A stretch of DNA of 64,000 bases from JAEINY01 sp942490535 (GTDB lineage: Bacteria > Bacteroidota > Bacteroidia > Bacteroidales > Marinilabiliaceae). The translations under genes and the position numbers were made by a program. The notes beneath the pieces are model-generated. The model was not told the DNA's origin and did no database searches. It was given only the letters and a program-made list of their open reading frames with translations. Shown in pieces: positions 17,080-25,393 of this stretch (position 1 is the first letter of the stretch; each line of letters starts with the position of its first letter). The stretch lies in NCBI GenBank assembly GCA_942490535.1, contig CALNXQ010000003.1, forward strand, positions 372,001-436,000, given 5' to 3'.

Positions 17080-18399
17080 TTAATTGGGATTTAACATGCC
17101 ATAACCACGTTCGCCGTGATACGAATGATCAAGACCTTGCATCTCTTCTTCTGAAGTGGCTTTCAGTCCCACTAACTTCTCAATCACGACCAATAAGATA
17201 AGCGTAATTACAATGGAATACACAATGGCTAATCCAACGGCTGCTACCTGCACCCCAAATTGTTGCCAAATCGTCCAGCTTCCTCCGGCCAAGCTGGCAG
17301 CTTCCTCCATCCAACTATCCCGAATAAAGAAAGTCAACATCACGGCACCAACAATACCACCTACCCCATGAATTCCAAAGGCATCCAGTGAATCATCGTA
17401 ACCTAGTTTATCTTTCACCATCAACATCATGTAACAAATCACGGTTGCTATTGCCGCTAGTGCCATGGCACCTGCCGGTTGAACGACTCCAGCAGCTGGT
17501 GTAACAGCTACTAATCCGGATAATATGCCGGATGCAAATCCTAATGCCGTCATTTTGCCCTGGTGAAATCCTTCAATGATCATCCAGGTAATAGCCCCCG
17601 CTGCCGCAGCGACCTGTGTGGCCGTCAAAGCCTGAGCGGTTCCCAATCCGCTGGAAATACTACTTCCGGCATTAAAACCAAACCAACCTACCCACAAGAG
17701 GCCGGCCCCCATCATGGTCATCACTAAATTATTGGGTTTCATCTGCCGAGTAGGATAGCCTCTTCGTGCACCTAAATAAATCGCGGCAACTAATCCACTG
17801 ACTCCTGCTGAAATATGAACCACGGTACCGCCGGCAAAATCAATGGCTCCATCGGCTCCCATAGTAAACAGAAAGCCATCTTCGGCCCACACCCAGTGGC
17901 ACAATGGATTGTAAACCAACAATCCCCAAAATGTAATAAAAACCAAGTAGCCTCTGAATTTTACCCGTTCCGCAAAAGCACCGGCAATTAAAGCTGGGGT
18001 AATAATGGCAAACTTCCCTTGAAACATCGAAAAAACATATTCAGGCACTCCGCCCTCCATGATGGTTTCATCAATCCCATTTAGAAAGAGGTAATCCGGA
18101 TTCCAGCCAAACCAGCCACCCAACACATTTTCGCCGAAACACATGCTGTAACTCACAGCCACCCAGAGCACACTCATAATTCCCATAGCCGAAAAACTAT
18201 GCATCATGGTACCCAACACATTTTTAGAACGCACCAAGCCGCCATAAAACATGGCCAGTCCCGGCACCATTAATAATACTAAAGCTGTAGATGTGATCAT
18301 CCAGGCGGTGGCACCCGAATCCACAGCCGGAGTTGTATTAGCCATAGCAACCCCTCCTGTCCCTAATAATAACCCTAATAAAAAAACATTTCTCTTCAT
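17080..18399 (-). CDS. amt: Ammonium transporter, Amt family
   Basis: Inner-membrane channel for ammonium. The ATG at 18399 (MKRNVFLLGLLLG) gives a signal peptide ending in VAMA and a mature protein with eleven predicted helices, about 440 residues. An upstream in-frame ATG at 18447 would place the promoter element at 18435-18442 inside the coding region, so it is rejected. The motifs GLAMFYGGLVRSKNVLGTMM, FAGGTVVHISAGVSGL and DSLDAFGIHGVGGIVGA carry the Phe gate, twin-His pore and conserved Asp of the family. It is followed by the PII gene, which probably blocks it when nitrogen is plentiful. Confidence 0.95.
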   Translation of the reverse strand: MKRNVFLLGLLLGTGGVAMANTTPAVDSGATAWMITSTALVLLMVPGLAMFYGGLVRSKNVLGTMMHSFSAMGIMSVLWVAVSYSMCFGENVLGGWFGWNPDYLFLNGIDETIMEGGVPEYVFSMFQGKFAIITPALIAGAFAERVKFRGYLVFITFWGLLVYNPLCHWVWAEDGFLFTMGADGAIDFAGGTVVHISAGVSGLVAAIYLGARRGYPTRQMKPNNLVMTMMGAGLLWVGWFGFNAGSSISSGLGTAQALTATQVAAAAGAITWMIIEGFHQGKMTALGFASGILSGLVAVTPAAGVVQPAGAMALAAIATVICYMMLMVKDKLGYDDSLDAFGIHGVGGIVGAVMLTFFIRDSWMEEAASLAGGSWTIWQQFGVQVAAVGLAIVYSIVITLILLVVIEKLVGLKATSEEEMQGLDHSYHGERGYGMLNPN

Positions 18400-18434
18400 T
18401 GGTGATAAAGTATGATTTATGTCATTTTGCAATG

Positions 18435-18466
18435 CAAACATATTCAATTAAGGGGTGCAATCCAAA
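18435..18466 (-). promoter_or_regulatory. Promoter of amt-glnB
   Basis: On the minus strand TTTG (18463-18466), a 20-base spacer and TATGTTTG (18435-18442) match the Bacteroidota primary-sigma consensus TTTG-N19-TAnnTTTG. Transcription would start about 30 bases upstream of the ATG at 18399. Confidence 0.7.
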
Positions 18467-18825
18467 TTTTTTACTCTATCTTGGTTTCGCACCCCACTTT
18501 TCAGGTACTTGCTTTATTATTTTTAACCTTTCCAAAGCCAGTACCCTTATTAATTACATCCTTCCCTTCATTTTCTTCCACTTTTGTTTCCTTCTACTTC
18601 TATCTCCATTAAAACATTCTCTTCTCCTTCTATTTTGAAAAATAAATTCACTTTTTTTTATTTTTTTTCACGCCATGTGCATCCCTTTTATCAACTTCGT
18701 GTCTTTAGGATGAAGTTGGTTAGATAAACAATTAATTCCAATGGAAAAGACCCCTGATCAACCCAATGGATCATCCTGAAATACAGGATATCCCAAAGAA
18801 TATAAACAGGTGAAGTGATTTAAAA
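18467..18825. other. Intergenic region between amt and the ECF sigma operon
   Basis: No gene is seen. A strongly pyrimidine-rich tract on the plus strand runs from about 18550 to 18670, with two long T-runs near the end. A 6-base hairpin, ATCCTG/CAGGAT, lies at 18773-18789 just before the sigma gene. The sigma operon promoter must be here, but no TAnnTTTG match stands out, which would fit recognition by an alternative sigma factor. Confidence 0.5.
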
Positions 18826-19392
18826 TTGACTGAAACATCGATTGACATACATAAGCCGATTATATTAAAAGCGGCAAAGGGTAATGCCAAGGCACAGAAA
18901 AAACTGTACGACCTATATGCCAAAGCCATGTTCAACATTTGCTACCGAATGATGAATAACATGCACGACGCAGAAGATATGTTACAGGAAGTATTTTGTG
19001 AAGGCTTTAAACGCCTGGAGAGCTTTAGGTTTGAATCCACTTTTGGGGCTTGGATCAAACGCATTACTATTAATAAATGTATTAATGAGCTAAAGCGAAA
19101 AAAATTATCACTGGAATTAAAAGAAGAATTTACACCGGATAGCATTACAGATGAATATGAAGATACCGAGAACATACAAATGAGTGTGGATCAAATCAAA
19201 CATGCCATGGCATTATTGCCAGATGGCTACCGGGTCATTTTCTCACTCTATATGTTAGAAGGATACGATCACCAAGAAATCGCCGAAATAATGAACATCA
19301 CCGTATCCACCTCTAAATCGCAATTAGCAAGAGCTAAAAAGAAATTAATAGACATTTTAAAAGTTGGATCAATACAGTACAACCTGAATTAA
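18826..19392 (+). CDS. ECF-type RNA polymerase sigma factor
   Basis: Directs RNA polymerase to a specific set of promoters. The 188 residues contain region 2 at about 25-90 (YDLYAKAMFNICYRMMNNMH, then the DAEDMLQEVF motif) and region 4 at about 125-178 (LPDGYRVIFSLYMLEGYDHQ, then the EIAEIM helix-turn-helix). The only start before region 2 that keeps the full domain is a TTG at 18826, with an in-frame stop 15 bases upstream. The first ATG would fall inside region 2. It is followed by an anti-sigma-like membrane protein, 10 bases away, as in many ECF pairs. Confidence 0.92.
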   Translation: MTETSIDIHKPIILKAAKGNAKAQKKLYDLYAKAMFNICYRMMNNMHDAEDMLQEVFCEGFKRLESFRFESTFGAWIKRITINKCINELKRKKLSLELKEEFTPDSITDEYEDTENIQMSVDQIKHAMALLPDGYRVIFSLYMLEGYDHQEIAEIMNITVSTSKSQLARAKKKLIDILKVGSIQYNLN

Positions 19393-19402
19393 TATCGCCA
19401 CT

Positions 19403-19939
19403 ATGACTGATCGACTGGAAGATTTTTTAAAGAATAATCAAGAAGCGTTTAACGACCTTGAACCCTCGAACGCCGTTTGGGAAAAGGTTGCATTTAGAGC
19501 AAATGCCGCTCAACGCCCTGCACGCAAACGCATCATATATTTAAGCTCAGCTGCTTCGGCCGCTGTCATTGCCGGAATCATCATTGTATTGGGAATATTT
19601 CAAACCCCGGCTGACAACCAATTTACAGCTGAACAGTTTCCGGTGATCAATGAAACGGAAGCATTTTATATCCGGCAAGTCAATACACAACGGCAGGCTG
19701 TTTACCATCTGACAACACAACATCCGGATCTGAAAAAAGCGCTGGATAATGACCTGGCAGAGTTAGATACCGTACTGCTGGAATTGAAAAAAGATTTGAA
19801 TGATAATGTAGCCAATGCTCAGGTGGTAGAAGCGATGATCCAAAACTACCGGATGAAACTAACCATTTTGGAAGACATTAAAGGATATTTGGAACAAAGG
19901 GAAAATAACGACAAGAAACAAACCACATATGAATTGTAA
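19403..19939 (+). CDS. Anti-sigma-factor-like single-pass membrane protein
   Basis: A 178-residue protein with a short cytoplasmic part, one membrane helix at about residues 47-66 (SAASAAVIAGIIIVLGIF) and a mostly helical extracytoplasmic part of about 110 residues. The layout and its place directly after an ECF sigma gene suggest it holds the sigma factor inactive at the membrane. No zinc-binding HxxxCxxC motif is present, so this is not a ZAS-type anti-sigma. It overlaps the next gene by 11 bases. The assignment rests on context and topology. Confidence 0.7.
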   Translation: MTDRLEDFLKNNQEAFNDLEPSNAVWEKVAFRANAAQRPARKRIIYLSSAASAAVIAGIIIVLGIFQTPADNQFTAEQFPVINETEAFYIRQVNTQRQAVYHLTTQHPDLKKALDNDLAELDTVLLELKKDLNDNVANAQVVEAMIQNYRMKLTILEDIKGYLEQRENNDKKQTTYEL

Positions 19940-21023
19940 AGTTACATTTATATTACTCTTTTTACTGCTGCCATTCTCTATGGTGTGGATCAACGCCCAG
20001 CAAATAACAGAGGAGATTAAACGAAAAGAAACGTTCGAGGTGATGCCATCGGCCACGATAGAAGTCATTAATAAATATGGTAACGTACACGTGTCAACCT
20101 GGGACAAAGACTCGGTTAGTTTTGAGATCAGTTTTTACATTTCCGAGAAAAACGAAAACCGTTTTAATAAGATCAAAAACAATGTCAATTTCAAGATAAC
20201 CGGCAATTCCAGTTACCGGATGGCTGAGACCGTTTTTGGCAGTAAGTTTTCATCCTTCTTCCAGGAAATACAAGAAGCCACCAATCTGTTGACTGCGGCC
20301 AACCAATCGCGTATTGATTATTTCATCAAAGTACCCTCATACATCACTCTGAAAATTAATAACCGTTATGGTGACGTATTCATCCCTGACTTCAGGGGTA
20401 ATTTAGATGTTCAATTATCCAATGGTGACTTTCAGGCGCGTAACTTAATAGGTTCCAACACAATCGACCTGGCATTTGGAAAAGCATCGATTCAAACTTT
20501 TGACCGTGGTAACCTGAAACTGAATTTTGTAGAAGCGCAAATTAATAAAACAACTCAGTTAGATTTGGATACCCGAAGCTCACAGGTGAAAATTGACAAC
20601 GCCAACCTCATCAAACTGAAATCAAAGCGCGATGAGATTGATATTAAAAAGGTGAGTTATATTTTTGGTGACACCTACTTCTCTAAACTAACAATCCTGG
20701 GGTTATCAACCGAATTTAACTTACTCATGCAATATGGTGAATTGGTGCACCTCGGGATCCTGCCACAATTCAAACTATTAAAGCTCAACTCAGAGTATGC
20801 CAATAGTACCATTGTCATGGATGATTCGCAACAGCCCTATAAGTGCAACATACTGGCCCCTAAAAGTGATATTAGCCTGCCCAATGAACTGATTGCGCAA
20901 ACCGCTGCATGGAAAGAAAAAATCACCGAAGAAGCCATGCTGTTCTATTACAAATCCGCATCGGCCAAGGAAAAAATTCAGATTCAAATCAATGACGCCA
21001 TGTTGAAGCTGATTCACAAATAA
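19929..21023 (+). CDS. Exported DUF4097-like beta-repeat protein
   Basis: A 364-residue protein with a signal peptide (hydrophobic core, cleavage near INAQQ at about residue 24). The mature part is rich in short beta strands with recurring patterns such as VINKYGNVHVSTWDKD, KINNRYGDVFIPDFRG and LKLNSEYANSTIVM. These repeats, with N-K/R-Y-G/A turns, are typical of DUF4097-type beta-solenoid domains of unknown function. Such genes commonly sit beside ECF sigma and anti-sigma genes in Bacteroidota. It may sense or shield something in the envelope; its job is not known. Confidence 0.7.
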   Translation: MNCKVTFILLFLLLPFSMVWINAQQITEEIKRKETFEVMPSATIEVINKYGNVHVSTWDKDSVSFEISFYISEKNENRFNKIKNNVNFKITGNSSYRMAETVFGSKFSSFFQEIQEATNLLTAANQSRIDYFIKVPSYITLKINNRYGDVFIPDFRGNLDVQLSNGDFQARNLIGSNTIDLAFGKASIQTFDRGNLKLNFVEAQINKTTQLDLDTRSSQVKIDNANLIKLKSKRDEIDIKKVSYIFGDTYFSKLTILGLSTEFNLLMQYGELVHLGILPQFKLLKLNSEYANSTIVMDDSQQPYKCNILAPKSDISLPNELIAQTAAWKEKITEEAMLFYYKSASAKEKIQIQINDAMLKLIHK

Positions 21024-21072
21024 GTTTATTCAATCTCAATAATACAACAGAATAGCACAAGATAAACCGACC

Positions 21073-21576
21073 ATGAGGACCACAATCACGATACTATTCA
21101 TAACCATGTTAGGAATAACGACCCAGGCTCAGGATTACAATAACGCGTTTAAATTATCATCCGGAACTTTTTGGGGCGTATCCTATAAAAAAATGTTTCA
21201 TCAAACATCTGGCTTCCAGACCAGTTTCCAAATCAAATCACATGAATATCAACTGACCGCCTTACGCATTTTTCACGAGCCTGCTTTCCCGGCCTCTTCC
21301 AGTCAATGGTTTGTGGGCTATGGCTATGGCTCTCACTTATCTTATAAGACTGAAATTAGTGCCTGGAATGCATTTCGTCCACTGGCTCCGTCTAATAGTT
21401 ATAAAGGAAACTTTATTTCACCTGGATTTGATGGATATGCAGCCCTGGAATATCGATTTTTGAAATTCCCCTTTGTGATGGCCGTAGAGTACATGCCTAA
21501 CTTTGAATTTTTGGGGCCTCACTTTTTTAGGGTGAATTTGAATAACCTGAGTTTTTCATTTGCCTATGCTTTTTAA
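21073..21576 (+). CDS. Small exported protein, probable outer-membrane barrel
   Basis: 167 residues, starting MRTTITILFITMLGITTQAQ, a clear signal peptide. The mature part alternates aromatic and small residues in beta strands (WFVGYGYGSHLSYKTEIS, YAALEYRFLKFPFVMAVEY) and ends in aromatic FAYAF, a terminal phenylalanine as in many outer-membrane barrels. No specific family is recognised. It lies 49 bases after the DUF4097-like gene, in the same direction. Confidence 0.6.
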   Translation: MRTTITILFITMLGITTQAQDYNNAFKLSSGTFWGVSYKKMFHQTSGFQTSFQIKSHEYQLTALRIFHEPAFPASSSQWFVGYGYGSHLSYKTEISAWNAFRPLAPSNSYKGNFISPGFDGYAALEYRFLKFPFVMAVEYMPNFEFLGPHFFRVNLNNLSFSFAYAF

Positions 21577-21623
21577 AACAGATAAATCAAATATTAACGA
21601 ACAATAATACAAAACACAATCAT

Positions 21624-22286
21624 ATGAGAAAGTTATTTTTAGGCATCATCGTAGCACTTTTTTGCACAGGAGCCTACAGCCAGGAAAGCAGCCAGGACTT
21701 TCAGACTTTATTTAGTAACAAAGGTGAACGATCCAACGGGGGCTACGGCGCTATCATGGTCAACTATAGCGAGATTAATAATCGAGATGCCATCCTGATT
21801 GGCGCCAGGGGTGCCTGGTTGATCAATCATAGCTTTGGCCTGGGACTAGGTGGCTATGGTTTTATGAATGATCCAGTATTGGATGATAAACTCAATAGTC
21901 TCTCCGACAATTCAAAATACCAGACAGCAGGTGGTTACGGGGGGATTATACTGGAACCCATCGTGGCCGCAAAGAAACCCATTCACCTCTCCTTCCCCAT
22001 TTTAATTGGAGCCGGTGGAGTGGCCTACTCCAAACATTGGGAAGATTATGACAGTGAAGACTATCAAAATGATTATGAAGACAGCGATGCGTTTTTTGTG
22101 GTGGAACCTGGTGTAGAGCTTGAATTTAACATGGTGAAATTTTTCCGTCTGGCCTTGAGTACTTCTTATCGATTCACCAGTGATATTAATATGAATTATA
22201 ACAATGGTACCGGCGACCGTATTGGCAGCCAGGATATGCTTAGAGGCTGGAACTTTGGTATTGCCATGAAATTTGGAAAGTTTTAA
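21624..22286 (+). CDS. Small outer-membrane beta-barrel-like protein
   Basis: 220 residues with a signal peptide ending TGAYSQ. The mature protein shows barrel-like strands with glycine-aromatic alternation (SFGLGLGGYGFMNDPV, YGGIILEPIVAAKKPIHL, FFRLALSTSYRFTSD) and ends MKFGKF. An acidic loop (DYDSEDYQNDYEDSD) lies near residue 145 and could bind cations. It is the last gene of the ECF sigma cluster and is followed by a terminator. Function is unknown. Confidence 0.65.
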   Translation: MRKLFLGIIVALFCTGAYSQESSQDFQTLFSNKGERSNGGYGAIMVNYSEINNRDAILIGARGAWLINHSFGLGLGGYGFMNDPVLDDKLNSLSDNSKYQTAGGYGGIILEPIVAAKKPIHLSFPILIGAGGVAYSKHWEDYDSEDYQNDYEDSDAFFVVEPGVELEFNMVKFFRLALSTSYRFTSDINMNYNNGTGDRIGSQDMLRGWNFGIAMKFGKF

Positions 22287-22310
22287 TACCTCTCAATATT
22301 TCTGATATAA

Positions 22311-22344
22311 AAGGAGAATCGATTCCGTCGACTCTCCTTTTTTT
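22311..22344 (+). terminator. Rho-independent terminator of the ECF sigma cluster
   Basis: The arms GGAGAATCGA (22313-22322) and TCGACTCTCC (22328-22337) form a 10-base stem with one mismatch and a 5-base loop, followed by seven T residues. It lies 25 bases after the last stop codon. Confidence 0.85.
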
Positions 22345-22421
22345 ATCAAACCCAATCGCATCATTTCTAACACATTCCTTCTACACCCCTTGTGAAACCT
22401 AAACTTTTTTCACCTTTTCCT

Positions 22422-22451
22422 TTTGTAGTTTCAAAATAAACTCTACTTTTG
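22422..22451 (+). promoter_or_regulatory. Promoter of tRNA-Ser
   Basis: TTTG (22422-22425), an 18-base spacer and TACTTTTG (22444-22451) fit the Bacteroidota promoter consensus. The start of transcription would be about 40 bases before the mature tRNA. Confidence 0.72.
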
Positions 22452-22497
22452 CACCCGTTGTCGAAAGAGACAACACGGCTGAGAAACCAACAATACT

Positions 22498-22582
22498 GGA
22501 GAGATGGCAGAGTGGTCGAATGCGGTGGTCTTGAAAACCATTGTACTGCAAGGTACCGGGGGTTCGAATCCCTCTCTCTCCG
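22498..22582 (+). tRNA. tRNA-Ser (anticodon UGA)
   Basis: The acceptor stem GGAGAGA (22498-22504) pairs with TCTCTCC (22575-22581), with discriminator G at 22582 as in serine tRNAs. The anticodon loop CTTGAAA at 22530-22536 gives TGA (22532-22534). A long variable arm (class II) follows, and the T arm is GGGGG-TTCGAAT-CCCTC. CCA is not encoded. It reads serine UCA codons. Confidence 0.96.
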
Positions 22583-22607
22583 CTTTTTACAAGAGAAGAT
22601 CAAAGCA

Positions 22608-22640
22608 AAGCCCTGTAAGTAAACACTTACAGGGCTTTTT
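22608..22640 (+). terminator. Terminator after tRNA-Ser
   Basis: A perfect 13-base stem, AAGCCCTGTAAGT/ACTTACAGGGCTT, with a 4-base loop (22621-22624), is followed by further T residues. It lies 25 bases after the tRNA. Confidence 0.85.
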
Positions 22641-22684
22641 CTTGCGCAATACTTTGCAGTATAATGCAAGAAAACGCACTTTTC

Positions 22685-22720
22685 TGGTGGACTAAAAAAA
22701 GTCCGAATTTTAGTCCACCA
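22685..22720. repeat. 13-base perfect inverted repeat downstream of tRNA-Ser
   Basis: TGGTGGACTAAAA (22685-22697) and TTTTAGTCCACCA (22708-22720) are separated by 10 bases. The repeat lies between the tRNA terminator and the hipA remnant. It could be a recombinase core site, an end of a small element, or a second hairpin. Nothing in the window repeats it. Confidence 0.55.
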
Positions 22721-22829
22721 AGAATCGTTATTATAGCACTCTATTGCCCGGTATAATAAAGTTTTAAAATGCGACCTGATAAACCCGTGAGGATAATTTT
22801 AACATCAAAAAATTAGCATTATGAGTGGA

Positions 22830-23153
22830 CTTAAGAGTTTAAGGCTCTTTATATACTATTTCCTACCTGCTAAACATTCAATTTAAACTTTACCCCAAAT
22901 GCATAAAATCATTTCCGGTCAATTTGCACTTTTTAGCATTGTAGATTAATTCCCGTTCTTCCGGATCCTCTTTATCAGAGATAACCAGGCGTGTTGATAA
23001 TTAATCATAGACCAGAACCAATTGTGTTAAGCCATTTGCATTATCTATTAAAGAAAAGTGCTTCAAGTGCATATCGGCATCGCCTGATAAAAAAGAAAAT
23101 AAGCTCACTTCCAACAGAAGCTAGCCATCATATACAGGGTTAGATAAGCTGAT
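22830..23153 (-). pseudogene. Decayed 3' fragment of a hipA-type toxin kinase gene
   Basis: Read on the minus strand, one frame gives LFSFLSGDADMHLKHFSLI, then GLTQLVLVYD, a stop, LSTRLVISDKEDPEERELIY and LTGNDFMHLG. This is the HipA C-terminal pattern, in which the block SFLxGNxDMHLKNFSLI carries kinase active-site residues and is followed by an Ala/Val-Tyr-Asp-Leu-Leu block. A TAG interrupts the frame upstream and a TAA replaces the leucine after YD. A one-base shift is needed after FMHLG, where KFKLNV, QVGNSI and RALNS continue with two further stops. The 5' two thirds of the gene are absent, and the fragment abuts the uxuA stop codon. It is certainly non-functional. Confidence 0.72.
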
Positions 23154-23159
23154 TGTGTT

Positions 23160-24374
23160 TTACTTACCTTCATTGGCGATGGATAATTCAATACCCATCT
23201 CCAATCCGTTTATCTCTGATACTGCTTTTAAACGGCCAATTAAAGGATAACCCGGATTATGGCTTTCATTAAAATCATGTAATAGACGGTGTCCATGATC
23301 AACACGCATGGGAATACGCCTATTGTCAGGATTTTTCCCTTTCCTTCCTTTTTGCTCCTGCAGCAATGTTTTTAATATCTTAAATAAATCGGCACTTCCC
23401 CCCAAATGTGATGCCTCATAAAAATCACCGTTATCTAACCTCTGTGTACTTCTCAAATGTGCAAAATATATCCGGTTGGCAAAAGTATCTACCATTTCAT
23501 TCAGATCATTGTGCGAACCAGCACTTAAGGACCCGGCACAAAATGTCAAACCATTAGCTGATGAAGGTACGACCTCAAAAAGCCATTGTAAATCATCCCG
23601 GGAACTAACTATTCGTGGTAATCCCAACACCGGGAATGGCGGATCATCGGGATGAATACACAGTTTAATGCCGCACTGTTCTGCAACCGGAGTGACCATC
23701 TGCAGAAAATATTTCAGATTTTGACGCAATTGCTCCCGACCTATTCCTTCGTAATTTGCCATCAACTGTTTGAATATCCTTACCGCCTCCCAAGGTTCAT
23801 CGGCCGTAATACCATCTATAAAACCCTGAGTCTTGACAATGATGGTATCAATTAAAGTCTCCTGGTCAACCAGGCTCATGGTTTGATAACGCACAGCCGC
23901 CTCATCCACAACATCCTGTGGATAATCAAACTCAGCTGCCCCACGGGCCAGGATATACCGGTCAAACACCACAAAATCAACTAAATTAAAATAGAGAGAC
24001 TCCGCACCATTGTCCAGCTTATGATGGAGGCTGGTACGAATCCAGTCAATCACAGGCATAAAATTGTAACATACAGTATCAATTCCACATTCCCCCAGAT
24101 TAACCAGACTTTGTTTGTAATTTTCAATCAGCTGATCTCGATTGGCCCCACCATATTTAATAGCTTCATGAACAGGTAGACTTTCCACTACCGACCAGCG
24201 CATACCATGTCGCTCAATCATTGCTTTAACGTCATTGACCTCATCACAAGTCCACACCTCCCCATTGGGAATGTGATGTAAGGCCGTTACAATTCCTTCA
24301 ATTCCAATTTGACGTATTTCCTCCAGTGTGATGACGTCTTTCACTCCAAACCAGCGCCATGTTTTCTCTAACAT
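23160..24374 (-). CDS. uxuA: Mannonate dehydratase
   Basis: Dehydrates D-mannonate to 2-keto-3-deoxygluconate in glucuronate catabolism, in the cytoplasm. The ATG at 24374 (MLEKTWRWFGVKD) is chosen because it matches the usual N-terminus; the GTG at 24395 adds only a spurious tail. The 404-residue protein carries the family motifs IVTALHHIPNGEVW, CIHPDDPPFPVLGLPRIVSS, FCAGSLSAGSHND, FAHLRSTQR and MRVDHGHRLLHD, which include the metal-binding His and Asp residues. It is the last gene of the long minus-strand array, 141 bases after uxuB. It shows that a hexuronate is among the sugars released by the cluster. Confidence 0.94.
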   Translation of the reverse strand: MLEKTWRWFGVKDVITLEEIRQIGIEGIVTALHHIPNGEVWTCDEVNDVKAMIERHGMRWSVVESLPVHEAIKYGGANRDQLIENYKQSLVNLGECGIDTVCYNFMPVIDWIRTSLHHKLDNGAESLYFNLVDFVVFDRYILARGAAEFDYPQDVVDEAAVRYQTMSLVDQETLIDTIIVKTQGFIDGITADEPWEAVRIFKQLMANYEGIGREQLRQNLKYFLQMVTPVAEQCGIKLCIHPDDPPFPVLGLPRIVSSRDDLQWLFEVVPSSANGLTFCAGSLSAGSHNDLNEMVDTFANRIYFAHLRSTQRLDNGDFYEASHLGGSADLFKILKTLLQEQKGRKGKNPDNRRIPMRVDHGHRLLHDFNESHNPGYPLIGRLKAVSEINGLEMGIELSIANEGK

Positions 24375-24515
24375 CTTACAAGCGTTTTTAATCACAATTA
24401 ATCCAGAAGCTTCAGACCTCTGTCTTCGACCACTCGCCCCCCTAATACCATAAAGCTAACCATCAGTAATACTTTATTTTACCATACAAATAAACGTATG
24501 TCCATTTATTTTAAT

Positions 24516-25334
24516 TTATACCCCGCTGAACGATGAAAACCCTCCATCCACTGGCAGAATCACACCAGTGATAAAACTGGCAGCATCGGAGCAGAGGAAC
24601 TGCACAGCTCCATTGAGTTCATCAATGTGGCCGAATCGGCGCATGGGCGTTCGTGCCATCACTTTCCGACTCCGCTCTGTCAAGGAACCATCTTCATTGA
24701 GCAATACCCTTCGGTTCTGATCGCCAATAAAAAAACCAGGAGCAATGGCATTGACCCGGATTCCTTCACCAAATTTCAGGGCCATTTCCGATGCCAGCCA
24801 CTGGGTGAAACTATTAATCCCTGTTTTAGCAACGGAATAGCCAGGTACACGCGTGATGGCCGAATAGGTGGCCATCGAAGAAATATTGATGATGCAGCCT
24901 TTCTTTTGATTGGCCATGGTCTTGCCAAAAACCATGCTTGGCAACACAGAACCATTCAGGTTCAGATCGGTTACTTTACGAAAATCTTCCATCTTCATAT
25001 CAAAAAAAGTCTGATCTTCATCCAGTGTTGCCCCCGGTATATTACCACCTGCTGTATTGATCAGGATATCTATCCGCCCCCATTTCTCCAGGATGGCTTG
25101 ATTCACCTGTTCCAGATTCTCCTTATCCAGCACATTACCAATGAAACCGGCCGCCTCACCGCCCAATTGTTTTAATTCTCCAATCCGGCTATCCAGTTGT
25201 TCCTGCCGAATATCCAGCACAGCCACATTCACGCCGGACTGTACCAGACTTTTACTGATATTACCTCCCAAAACGCCACCGCCGCCGGTAACAACTGCTA
25301 CTTTACCTTCCAGACTAAATAGATTCTGATTCAT
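24516..25334 (-). CDS. uxuB: SDR-family D-mannonate oxidoreductase (fructuronate reductase)
   Basis: Short-chain dehydrogenase of 272 residues. The NAD(P) motif is TGGGGVLGGNIS near residue 17. The catalytic residues are Ser152/153, Tyr166 and Lys170 (ISSMATYSAITRVPGYSVAK). The sequence type, with the N-terminal LFSLEGKVAVVTGG and the NEDGSLTERSRKVMARTPMRRFG segment, matches the SDR enzymes that Bacteroidota use in place of the long-chain UxuB for fructuronate to mannonate. The neighbouring mannonate dehydratase makes this reaction likely. It is cytoplasmic. Confidence 0.87.
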   Translation of the reverse strand: MNQNLFSLEGKVAVVTGGGGVLGGNISKSLVQSGVNVAVLDIRQEQLDSRIGELKQLGGEAAGFIGNVLDKENLEQVNQAILEKWGRIDILINTAGGNIPGATLDEDQTFFDMKMEDFRKVTDLNLNGSVLPSMVFGKTMANQKKGCIINISSMATYSAITRVPGYSVAKTGINSFTQWLASEMALKFGEGIRVNAIAPGFFIGDQNRRVLLNEDGSLTERSRKVMARTPMRRFGHIDELNGAVQFLCSDAASFITGVILPVDGGFSSFSGV

Positions 25335-25393
25335 TATCGTCTTCCTAATTATTAAATGATGTTATTACCTCGCTTCCTTAACCATCTTTAAAA

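Noticed and set aside
18400..18447. Upstream ATG for the ammonium transporter
   Set aside because: It would place a strong promoter element inside the gene and bury the signal peptide.
22367..22669. Open frame on the minus strand across the tRNA-Ser
   Set aside because: It is antisense to a well-folded tRNA and its terminator; translation is an artefact.
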